Below are positions 21,084-31,839 of a DNA stretch of 64,000 bases, piece by piece. A program made the position numbers and the translations under genes. Source of the stretch: Brachionus manjavacas (Eukaryota; Rotifera; Eurotatoria; Ploima; Brachionidae); the NCBI GenBank assembly GCA_019054805.1, contig JAHQIY010000005.1, forward strand, positions 5,253,501-5,317,500, given 5' to 3'. Each line of letters opens with the position of its first letter. The first letter of the stretch is position 1. A model generated the notes under the pieces. The model was given only the letters and a program-made list of their open reading frames with translations, made no database searches and was not told the DNA's origin.

Positions 21084-24000
21084 CTACAAAGAAGACCTCT
21101 TTAGTAAATCCTCTATTTGAAGTCTATACATTTCTTTAACGTCTTGAAGATCTAGCTTTAGCTCTTCGTTCTCTTCAGTCTTCTCTCCGAACATGGTCAA
21201 CAATGCATTATATTCAATCGCAAGTTTCTAAATTAAATAAATTATTTAATTTTCCGAAAACAAATAAACTTTACATCATAGTTATCCTGGAGCTGGGGAT
21301 ACTCTTTAGTCTGGTCTTGCAATATTTCGAGTTTATTAGATAAATTAACCATTTCCTTTGCCATTGATTCCCTCACTCGTTCCAAATCAGCAACTTCTTT
21401 CTGAAAAAAAAAGCAAAACTCAAATATTAATTGATTTTTATGATTTCTTTACTTTACTTGTAATTGTATTATTTCGCCTTCTTTCTGTTTCAGTTTGCTC
21501 TGGAGAGTCTCTAGAATGTTAATGGCACCATTTGTATTTTGAAAAGAACTGAAAATATTTGCACTTTTTGATTCAATTAGCTTTGTAGGCGAAGGACTTG
21601 AATTTGGTAAGCTTGTATCATGATTCTGCTGATTCATCTGTTGAACTAAAATCTCTTTTTCTTTCGTATATTCATTGACCAGTATTTTAAGTTTTTTATT
21701 TTCGTTTTCAAATTTGTCTTTTTCTATTTCCAGTTGCCTCTCAAGATATTTCTAAACAGCAAAAAATAATATTTAAAAATAATTTTAATTAATTACTTTT
21801 TCTTTGGTGATAGTTTCTACTTGTTGATTGAGTGATGTTAGAGTAGCTTTAATTTCTGCCTCTTTTCTATTCAAAAAATTTTAAAATTTTATTAATTTTA
21901 TAAATTAAATTCATTACTCTAGTTTTTCAATTTCAAATCTTTCCAAGTTTGTTTTACACAACTGGTAGTCAGTATTTATGCGGGACTTTTCTGATTTTAG
22001 CGTTTGAATCTGAGCCTCTAGTGCTTTAGTTTGCTGGGTTAAATCGAGAACTAATTCTTGATTTTGGCGATTTTTTTCCGACACATCACAAAGATTTGAC
22101 TGGGCATCCTCTAAAAATTTAATTTTATATTTTTGCTTTTTTTTTTAAATTCTTACTTAATCTTTCGATTAAACTTTTTTCAGCACTTTCCAATAATTCG
22201 ATTTGATTGGAATGAGAAACCTGTAAGTTTTCTATTTGTCTCAATAAAGGTTTAGTGGCTAAAAATTTAATTTAATAAAAAGATTTAATTTAATTTTAAA
22301 TTACCGTTTGAGATATTTTGGCTAAGATCATTATTTCTCATTTCTGAATCTCTCAATTGCTTAAATTTTTTTTGTTAAATTCAAAAGAAATTAAAAAAAT
22401 TTACTTGTTGAAGATCAGATATTTCTTTGCGAAGCATTTCTTCTCTAACCATGTGCTGTTGTTCTGATCTAGAAAAGTCTTGGCGTATATTATCTAATTC
22501 CCATCTCAATGCCTCTTGACTTTTATGTGATGTAATTCTTTCTTTTTCTACCGCAAGTTGAATTTCCTCCTTCAATTGTGATTCTATAGATGAAGTGGCT
22601 TCGCTAAGACTATTTTCTTTTGAAGCTATCTTCTTGTGCAGTTCAGCTAGTTCTCTTAAAGACAAAAATTCAATCAAAATGACAATTAAATTTTTTAATT
22701 TTTGAAAATCCAAAAATAAACTGAAATCGATTCTTAAATAAATTTGTTATTGATTTATATTTTTGTCATTTTTAAAAAATTTTAAAAAATGCTGGATTTT
22801 AATTTTTCATTTAATTTAAATAATTGTTTTTAACCTTTAAAACAGAGTTGATTATAAGTAACAAGTCAAGTCAGAGTTATTAAAAGTCGTGACTTGGACT
22901 TGAATGAAACTTGTTCGGAAAATTTTTCATGACTTTTATACAAGTCTGCTCAAACTGTTTAAAGATGTTTAAAAAATTTAAAAAAATTGCTTGTAAGTAT
23001 AAAAATAACTACGAAAAATAAAATAAATGAAACAAATAATATTTTTGCTTAAACTCCAATTTTTTAATTAGATGAAGTATTAAAAGGGTCCGGTAGACAC
23101 CTTTAAAAAACGCTTTAAAAATAAAATAAACTACATTATTTATTCTTTAAATATATTAAAAAACGTTTCAGAATATAAAAAAAAGTCTTGATTTTTTTTA
23201 AATATATGTTTTTATTTGATTGTACTTTCTCACCAGAAATAGTCTGTTTCCTTTGACTGTGGTATCAAAAGTATTAAAAGATTAGTACTAAATTTATTTT
23301 GTTTGCCAGGCCCTAATAGTCTTTTTTCGGCAAAAATTTGTTATTGCATTTAAAAAATAAATTTTAAGATGTAAATTTATTAAACATTTTTTTGATTGTA
23401 GATTTGATGGGTTAGGTTAAAAATTTCTTAAAATATTTTTATGAAAAATGCAATACAAGTTATAAAAAGCGTTGAAAAAAGATCCTCTAATCATTGGGTA
23501 TCAATTTTTTCAGGCTTAAAATGGAAATAAAAATATTTTTATTTTTTTTGTGATGTTTGTAAAATATTCAATTTTATGATATTATGATACTAAAATCATA
23601 AAGATATTTAAATTAATTGTTAAATTCAAAGACGGATTCAATTTAGTATCTGAAATAGGGACTTTTCCGGGTTTTTAGATGCCTATTTTTTTCATTTAAA
23701 TTCATTAGGGATACCTTTATTTGAATCCAACTAAAAAATCCTTCTAATAACTTTTTTAAAAATTTTCTTCTTATTTTACAAAAGAAGTGTATTTTAAAAA
23801 ATTTTGACCTACGATTTAATTTGATATTTGCTGTCCTTTCTGAAAATAATGTTAATTTTCTTCTAAAATTTATTCTTTTTTCGGAAAACTAAATTTTTTT
23901 GATTTTAATGAGAAATTCTCAAAAAAGTGGGACCAGTGTATTAGTAGGACCTCCTTATTTAAAAAAAATAAAATAAAATCATACCTGTAAGCATTTTGAA

Positions 24001-25456
24001 GATTATTTTCCAATCCTTTGCATTTTTCTTCCGAATCTTCAAGATTTTGTTTAGATGAATTAAGTTCCTTCTCCAAAGCAAAAGCTGTTTTTTCCAATTT
24101 TTTCAATAAATCAACATTTTTCGCTTCTAATTCCTCTTTGCTATCCAAAACAGCTTTCAGCTCTTCCAATTCCTTTTGAGCCTTTTGATAATCACTTTTC
24201 AAAATGGAAATTATCTCTTCGGATTCCTTCTCTTTAGCACGCAATTTTTTAATTATGTTCATGTGGCTAAGCTCTTGCTTGGACAGCTTTTTTCCTTCCT
24301 CAATAAATTGCTGAATCTGTTCGTCTTTTTCAGTGACCATGTTCTTTAACTCGATATACTCTTTATGTAGACCATTAGAGTCTTTTTTTAACAAATCTCT
24401 CTCATTATTTGCCTCTTGATACTTGACATTTACTTCATTGAGAGATCGCTGAAGAACTTGTATTTTTTCATTAGTCTCATATCGCAATCGGTCAATTTCA
24501 TTCTGTAAATTGTCATTTTCCTCTTGTAATTTAACATTTTGCTGGTTCAATTTGATTATGTGAGCTTCGCGAGCAACTAGGATTGATCGATCCGAGGGAA
24601 CATCCATCTTTGGCTCATTGGAATTTTCAGTTTTGGTCGATGAAGAATTTGGTGGTGGAGGCGACTTGACAAATATTTGCTTGACATTTTTTGCTTTAGC
24701 TTGCTTGGCCATGGACGCTAATGAAGGTATTCTCTGGATTGAGTTTTCGCCACTGGTAGATGGAAGTGATATTACTTCAATATCTGAACTAGCACATGTC
24801 TCAAGTCCCTCTTCATTCGATGAAGCATTGCCACTGCCTTCATCGACTTTAATGTATTCGGTTTCCTGGATTTGTTCTTCTTTTTTGTCTGATTCCTTCT
24901 TTTCGGCTTCCGCTTTAGGATCATCAGTGTTTATAGAATTGGGGCTTTCGCTTGAATCTACGAAAGATTGAATCCAATTTTGTTTCTCGATACTCTCTGG
25001 TGTGGGCTTTTTTTTGCTCTTTTTATTCGACTTGGATTCATCGTGGACTGTTCCAACAGAAGAGCTCATGGACTCGCTGACAGATTCATCATCGTGGCTG
25101 GACTTGTGAAGAGTCAGTGAAGAGCTTATTTCGTTACTAGATGTGCTCAAAAATGAATTATCAATATTGGGTTCTTTTTTTTGGTTTAAAAAGGATGAAA
25201 AAAAATCATCATCTTCTTTTGGAGGAATGGAGGAATTTGAAGACGATTTGAGAACAAAAGTGGATGAAATAGGAGCTAGATTGGATTGGGACTGTGAGGA
25301 TTGTAGGGCATCGCTGACTGACTTGGAATTCTGTTCAGATTGAGATAAAATTTCGTCTTCTTTGATGTCAAGAACTTGGTCGATTTTTTTTTGAGCCTGT
25401 ATTAAAGCCGTCTTGGCATAATTTCCGAAATTTTTCGCTTCAAACCATCTATTCAT
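21084..25456 (-). CDS. TMF1: TATA element modulatory factor 1 (golgin TMF/ARA160)
   Basis: Nine coding exons: 25456-23985, 22654-22405, 22359-22305, 22258-22157, 22110-21918, 21866-21797, 21751-21458, 21400-21275, 21227-21084. All junctions are GT/AG and phase-consistent, giving 2706 nt, 901 residues. In animals TMF1 is a Golgi-membrane coiled-coil tether that binds Rab6. The N-terminus MNRWFEAKNFGNYAKTAL matches the family start and fixes the ATG. An FFSSFL motif and a Ser-rich acidic region follow, then SDIEV. From about residue 290 to the end it is almost all coiled coil, with the family signature EEGKKLSKQELSHMNIIKKL. The C-terminal TMF box starts near ETLQSKLKQKEGEIIQL and ends DLQDVKEMYRLQIEDLLKR. 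It is somewhat shorter than the vertebrate protein. Its last 2.5 exons were caught in the tandem duplication downstream. Confidence 0.95.
22655..23984 (-). other. TMF1 intron 1
   Basis: A 1330-bp intron between coding exons 1 and 2 (donor GTATGA, acceptor TCTTTAAG). It is AT-rich. Near 22860-22960 it contains a cluster of AAGTC/GACTT words seen also in other non-coding parts of the window. No other feature. Confidence 0.8.
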
Positions 25457-28400
25457 CTCAATGGTGCCTGGAATAAATTTCCATGTATTTATTTACGAAA
25501 TCACCCAAGGATTTTAGAAAATTCCTAAAAATAAATTATGATTTTTTAAAAAATTATAAAAATTATTTTTGACTTGAGTATAATTCGAAAAAAAAGCTAA
25601 TGAATAGAATTAAAATTGCATTTGGTGTAGAATTTGATTAAACTAAATAATTTCTTAAACTTCAACGTGTAAGTCCATGAATAATAAAAAAATTTCGAAA
25701 TAAAGATATTTTTTTGTTTATAATAAATATATAGCAAATAATCGAAATATTTTCTACTTAAAATTATCAATTTACTAATTAAAAGATATATGGAAAAAGT
25801 AAAGCAAATGAAATTAAAACAAAATAGAGAAAATTGAAGAATTTTTAATAAGAGGAAAAAATTATAAAATGCATTCTCAAAAACATTTTAAATTTAAATT
25901 CAAAATTAGCTTTTCAAAATTCAAACCTTTTAACATAACCTCAACAAGCATGCCATCAAATTTAAGTTCTCGGACTAAAGGCTGTATCGACATCCCAATA
26001 GAAGAAAGAGCTGTCAAATCAATAGAATTTAAGTAATTTGGAACAACCAAAATTTGGACTGTCATTATTAAGATTGGAAATAGACCTTGGAAATGTTTTG
26101 TTTTGAATTATTTGTTTTAGATCAAATTGAGATCCTGAGTAATCTTAATTGATTATTAACTTAAATTAATAATTCTTTCACTAAATAATTTGTTATTAAT
26201 TTCTTTATCGAAGTTTAATTCCTTCAAGTTAAAATAAAAATAAAATAAATGAAAATTGAACAATAAAAAAAATTGAAATAGATAAAGAAAGGTAGTTAGA
26301 ACCTTAAAATTTAGGTCTAAATAGTCAAGGAAATGAAGATCCAAGCCTACTTTATTGAAGTTAGTTAGTACCACAAGGTTCAGTGTTATGTCATCTTCCT
26401 TTCTCATTTTAATAAATTATTTTCTTTATTTTTAAGAAAAGTTTAATTTAAAAATCTTTGCTGTTATAGTTTAAAAAAATATATTTAGTATTAAAAGAAC
26501 ATTCTAACAATTTACTTGTGTAAAAATAAAGGTTTTTCAAACATATATTTTGGCTTATTTCCATGATTGTTCCGCTATTTTTTGCTATTTTTTTATGATA
26601 AATTTTATTGAATTAAACTTTTTTATAGTTATAATTTATCGATATTTAAATAATAGATTAAATTTTAATTCTTTGACGATTGAAGTTATTAAGTTAATAA
26701 CTTCAATTGTCAAAAAAATAAAATCATTGTTTAAAAAAATCTTTTCTATAATTCAGCTAAAAATTTAAAGGGAAAATTAAAGAAAAATGACTCAATGAAT
26801 TTAAAAAACCAATATATTATTTTGATATAATATATATCATAAATTCTATTGATATATAATTTATATAAAGAAATAGTGATAATCTGATTGTACCAATTTC
26901 AAAAATGGTTAGTGGTGAAAAAAGCTTCCGAATACAAACAAGACAAATAGCTTTTGAACAAGAGATCAATTTTGAGTTTTGTAACATTTAAGCAATCTTT
27001 ATTCATTAATATCAATTTGACTTTTACAGATTTTGAAAAAAAAATTATTTTAAATATTTAAATATTTTGCTTTTTTAAATGATTTTATAAATATTAAATA
27101 AAGAAGGAAGAATTAAAGAAATAAAGAAGTATTAATCGATCTTCCATGACAAGGGTCTGTTGATTAACCTTGAAAAATTTTATTTTAAAAATTAAAAATA
27201 ATATTAATAATATTGAAAATTCAACAATAAAAAAAATTGAAATAGATAAATAATGTTTCTTAAATATTTGAATTTAGGTCTAATTAGTAAAAGAATCAAG
27301 ATAAAGTACACAATAATAACTTCACAATTGAATAGGGTGAACAATAAAATCTTGGTTTAAAACCTCATCCTTATTCAACTACCGGTCTGATTGCCAATGT
27401 AACAGAATTACAGAAATTGAAAAATTTTTGCAAGTTTTTTAAATCATCTTTCTTAATTTTACTTTAATTAATGCATAATTTTCTTTATTTTTTATGTTAG
27501 TATATAATTAACTAATTGAATTTTCATGATTTTCAATTGCTAATTTCAGATTTTCATGACATATGAAAAGTAGCATTATTTAATTTAATTTTTTAGTCTT
27601 AATTAGTAAATATTATCAGCAAAAAATAAACACGTTCAAAAAAATGCAAATGTAATTAATAAAAATTAAAAATAATTTAGGCTTAAGAACACTTCATTGC
27701 GGTCTTCATTGCTTAATCATCGATAGTAAAAAATTCATCAATATTAAAAAATTGAACTCATTTGAAAAAATAATCGATGTAATTGTCAAGAGAAAAAACT
27801 AATGCATTCGATTTATAAGTTGGTAGAAAATTTTAAGAAAATGTAGCATTTTTTCAGAATCATCGAAAGAGAAAAAAATTTTTTAATTGAATTGAAAAAT
27901 TTAAAAAAAAAAGATTAATTGAATTACTTAAAAAAAATAATAATTTTATGAATAAAAATCAGAATTTAAATCATATCAGTTTTTATTTAAAGCGATAGCA
28001 AGATAATAAATAAAATAAAAAATTCCTAATTCTTTGTTTTTATTCTTTAATATTGTTTGTAAAATAAGTTTAAATAAAAATGAATATCTTAAATTTTAAA
28101 TATGAAATAAATATAAATTGTAGAGAAAATTATCTTAATAAGTTATAATTGTTAAATTTTTTTTCTTTTTTAATCTATTATTTTTTCTTTTAAACTATTT
28201 ATTAGGATGATTAAAAGAATGGATATATTTTCGAATTCAATCTTTTTAATCTTAATTTATTAATTGAGCAATTATTTTTTAAAGATAAATTTTTGAAATT
28301 AAATACATTAAAAAAGATTTTTTCATATCAAAAAAAAACAAAATCATAGAAAAGATTAAAAAGACGCTCAGAATATTTTTAAAATTTATCTTTCTAATAT

Positions 28401-28540
28401 TTATGAAAAAGTTAAATTTAATTTTTTCTGAATTTTACGTAATCCTTTAGCATTAGCTAAAGTATATTCATTTTTATATTATTTTAAAACCGTTCTAGAA
28501 CAGATTTTTCATAACAATGACTTAATTTTTTTTCCTTATT
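25457..28540. other. Gene-poor AT-rich region upstream of TMF1
   Basis: Presumably contains the TMF1 promoter and 5' untranslated region near 25.5 kb, without a recognisable core element. Small minus-strand frames at 25877-26065 and 26156-26407 have fairly varied composition but no recognised family. The latter region (26210-26400) has a diverged direct copy at about 27170-27350, so it is better explained as a repeat. A strong hairpin lies at 26673-26714. Confidence 0.5.
26673..26714. repeat. 42-bp near-perfect hairpin
   Basis: Two 20-base arms (TTGACGATTGAAGTTATTAA and its reverse complement with one mismatch, allowed as G-T) around a one-base loop. It could be a short MITE remnant or extruding palindrome; no target duplication was identified. 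Confidence 0.6.
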
Positions 28541-28544
28541 CACT

Positions 28545-29805
28545 CCTTGTGGAACATAGGGTCATTACTTTTGATTTTCACTCAAGTCGATTTTTTGCCT
28601 TTACCCTTGCTTCTCCCCATGTCATTCCCATTTCGATGAGCTCTTTGGTGATTTTTGACCTCCATGTTACTAATGGTCTTCCTACCTTAAGTCGCCCTTA
28701 AGGTATTTTCGTCTATTGAAGAACTCTATTTGGTATCCGTGTTTCTTTTATTCTATGTACATGGCCAAGTCATCGCAATTTTTTATTCTTAATGCATTGA
28801 CTTAGTGACTCTGAATTTTTTATTGTGTATAGTTCAGCATTCGACAATTTTTCAAGCTAATTTATCCCGAGAATCCATCTCAAGCTTCCAGTGTGGAAGG
28901 TGTTAAGGCTTTTCCTGTCAAATTCACACATCCCCCAACATTCACTTCTGTACATCAGTGTTGCTTTTACTTTGTTTCCTTGCTGTAGCTGTTTGATTTC
29001 CATGCTGGTCGGAGTCTAGCAAAGGTAGTCTTGGCTTTGTCTGTTCTGAATGTCTCTGTGTGCTCTTAGCGCTGTACTGATAATGTTCCGATGAGACAAT
29101 CGAGTGTGTAAAAATTCATTTACACACTCGATTTGCGTACCTTCGATGGTGATAGGGGTATCCAATTTGGTATTTATGTACTTAACTTAGGGAGCTTGAC
29201 TATTAGGTCTTTTGACCAATCCTCTGGTATGATTATCTGCCGCCGTATTTTGCTGAAGTTATCTTGCAATATCCCTATTGTGATTCTACCGTCATCTTTC
29301 AACATTTCTGCTGTGAATCCGTCAATCACAGCAGAAAACTCGGGGCTTTTCTGTTCTTCAGGGTCTTTATCGCAGATTCTATTTCTTTATGGCTAGGCAC
29401 TTCTGTGTCTATCTCGAAGTCAGTGCTAGCTGGTTCAGGTAGTACAGATTCTTTACGTTCTGATCTATTTAGAACTTCTCTAAAGTGCTCAATCCATCTT
29501 AGTCTTTGCTTTCTTTCAGTTTTTAGGATACGATCTTCTTTGTCTTTCACTAATGCTGTTCTTTTGAGCTAGCTTCTTCTGCTTCGCTAGCACACTGGTT
29601 TATATAAACCGAAGACTTAATGTTCCTCTTATCACGCCTTGCTCCTTTCTTCACAAGCCTGCTCTTTATTCCAAATGATGCTTCTAATTTCTCGCGTATT
29701 CGATCAGATTTTGCTTGAAGCATTTTCACTTTGATTTTCTTTCTTTCAGCTATCAGTGCCCATGTCTCATCGGATATCCATCTTTTCCTTTGTTAATTTT
29801 TTTTG
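28545..29805 (-). pseudogene. Degenerate non-LTR retrotransposon
   Basis: Minus-strand fragments in the order expected for one LINE. Starting from 29.8 kb: RWISDETWALIAERKKIKVKM and basic linker, then KDKEDRILKTERKQRLRWIEHF with TEVPSHKEIESAIKTLKNRKAP (N-terminal RT region). The central RT is missing or unreadable. Then come MYRSECWGMCEFDRKSLNTF and LRWILG, LGHVHRIKETRIPNRVLQ, and GRPLVTWRSKITKELIEMGM with MTWGEA. Many stops and frame changes make it a dead copy. The LGHV..R and GRP..TW tail distinguishes it from the CR1/L2-type element at 5.5-9.2 kb; it looks like the endonuclease-RT group often placed with RTE-like LINEs. Confidence 0.7.
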
Positions 29806-30610
29806 TTAAAACAAAGGAAAAGAAAGACTAAATTTAATTTCTTTTTAAAATTTAAAAATATTCACTCTAGATTTCATTAATTGATAAAGTTTTTTTTCTC
29901 AATAAATCAAAAAAAGCTGCCCTAACTTGTCTACTGGTTGCTGATTTTGTTTTAAAAGATATAGTTATGTTAACGAAAAGTTTATAGCAAAAATGAAAGA
30001 AAACTGAAGATAAAACTAAATCATCGAATGGCATATGATCAGATATTTAAAATAATTTTAAAAACATGATAAAATCATAATTAAAAGGGTTTGTTTTAAA
30101 TAGCTAGAGAGACTTAAAGAATATCTCGAGATAGCTATCACTTTTGATCAACAAATTTTAAGTCCATAAGTTATTTTTTTATATAAAAAAATCGCATTTT
30201 TCTAATTTAGATTATTTTTTTCTAATTTTTATAAATAACGCTTTAAAACAACATTTTAAAAAAAATAACGAATACTTTAATTAGAAGTCAATTTTAGAAT
30301 TTAATAATTATATACAGTACGACGCTTTCAAGTCTAGCATATGATTTCACCAACGCGCACTAGTTCCTTCCACCTTTTTTTATTGTAAACTTCTTCTATT
30401 TTAATTTTTCATTGTAATTCTATTTAAATTGTAATTTTATTTGATTTGTTTAGTATTTAAACTGTAATCTATTTATTATGTAATTCTATTTTTGTATTCT
30501 TGCATTTCTTTTCTTTGTAAAATTCTTGTACATAATACTTACTTAATTCCATTCAATACTTTCTTAGATTAAATTAAACAATGACTCTTACTGAACTAAA
30601 AAAAAAAAAT

Positions 30611-30740
30611 AATGTATTTGTCTGTTATTTTCCATCTTTACTGCGCAATTTCGGCTACTATAGATGTCCTCCTAGTAGGCCATCTCCGCCAGCTTGCTTG
30701 CTGTAGCTTATTCTTATTCTTATTATTATTATTATATTTA
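30611..30740 (+). repeat. 3' end of an interspersed repeat with (TTATTC)n tail
   Basis: The plus strand reads CTCCGCCAGCTTGCTTGC then TGTAGCTTATTC and a tail of TTATTC/TTA units. A related copy in inverse orientation is at about 50440-50500, and the last part is also recognisable at about 1185-1250. A common 3' end with a microsatellite tail is typical of LINEs or SINEs that share a LINE tail. Confidence 0.5.
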
Positions 30741-31747
30741 AAAAACAAATTTTCATTATGTTTTTAAATGTTTTCAATTAAAATTTAAAATATGATCTCA
30801 ATTAATTATAGTTCTTCAATTTTTTTGACTTCAAAGATCTTAATGTAAAATTTTAAATTTTTTATTTTCATGACTAAAAAAATTCGAATTCACTTTATGT
30901 AGTCTTAATTATTTAATTCAATTTTAGACAAAATCTTTTTATACAATTCTTTTTATGTTGCTTTATTTTTAAAAAAATTCAATTCAATCTTCAAAATTTA
31001 AACCTCTAAGTTAATAAATACTGGAGAGATAAGAGAGTTTTGTACAGGATAGTGAAAAACAGACCTTCCTGGTTGACCTTGTCTAACCATTTTTATTAAA
31101 AAGAAGTTTTATTCATTGCATAACTTAGAAGAAATAATTTTTTTGAGAGAAAAAGATATTCCGAAATAAATATTATAAAATTTAGAACCGGCTTCATAAC
31201 TAGAAAATAGTATCGTGCATTACATTTAAAACTTTATTTAGAAAGAATAAAATTAATTAATCCAATTGAAAAAAAAATTTTTTATTTATAACATTGTAGC
31301 GTAATTAGATTAAAAATAAAGAAAACTATAATTACTTCTTCCTGAAGTTAAAATTATTAAAAAAAAAATTAAATTCTCCTATTATTGACCATGCAGCAAT
31401 TGCAAATTTAGAATAAACATGATACAAGCAAAAGCTTAGCAGTAACCTATTATTATTATCATTATTATGGAATATTTTAAGTCAATATTTGTAATTATTG
31501 TACTTTCTAAATTAAATAGGGCAAAAAAAATCTAAAAACCTTAACCTTTAATCCTATTATTCATTATCTATAACACGGCAAGATTATTTTTCTAATATAC
31601 ATGGATAAAAATGAGAATTTAAATCATACCGATTTTGATATAATGCGATAGAAAAATAATTGTCATTTTAATAAAACAAAAAATTCTAAATTCTCTGTTT
31701 TTATGCATATATTCTAAACCGAGAGGAAAACTTTTCACTAAATTAAT

Positions 31748-31839
31748 AAACTATTTAATTATTAATTAAACTATTTAATTATTTTTAAACTATTTAACTA
31801 TTAATTAAACTATTTAATTATTAATTAAACTATTTAACT
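31748..31839. repeat. AT-rich tandem array
   Basis: About five imperfect copies of a 17-20-bp unit of the form AAACTATTTAATTATTAATT. Units are themselves partly self-complementary. Confidence 0.7.

Larger units (their letters stand above)
13541..21496. repeat. Tandem duplication, unit B (7956 bp)
   Basis: Second copy of the unit at 5583-13540, in direct orientation. Its right end runs without interruption into the rest of TMF1 exon 7, so this unit carries the original TMF1 junction, and the left unit carries the original LINE 3' end. Divergence by eye is very low (scattered homopolymer indels, few substitutions). Confidence 0.9.

Noticed and set aside
26156..26407. 83-codon minus-strand frame as an exon of an extra gene
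   Set aside because: The same stretch has a diverged copy at about 27170-27350 where the frame is not kept, so it behaves as a non-coding repeat.
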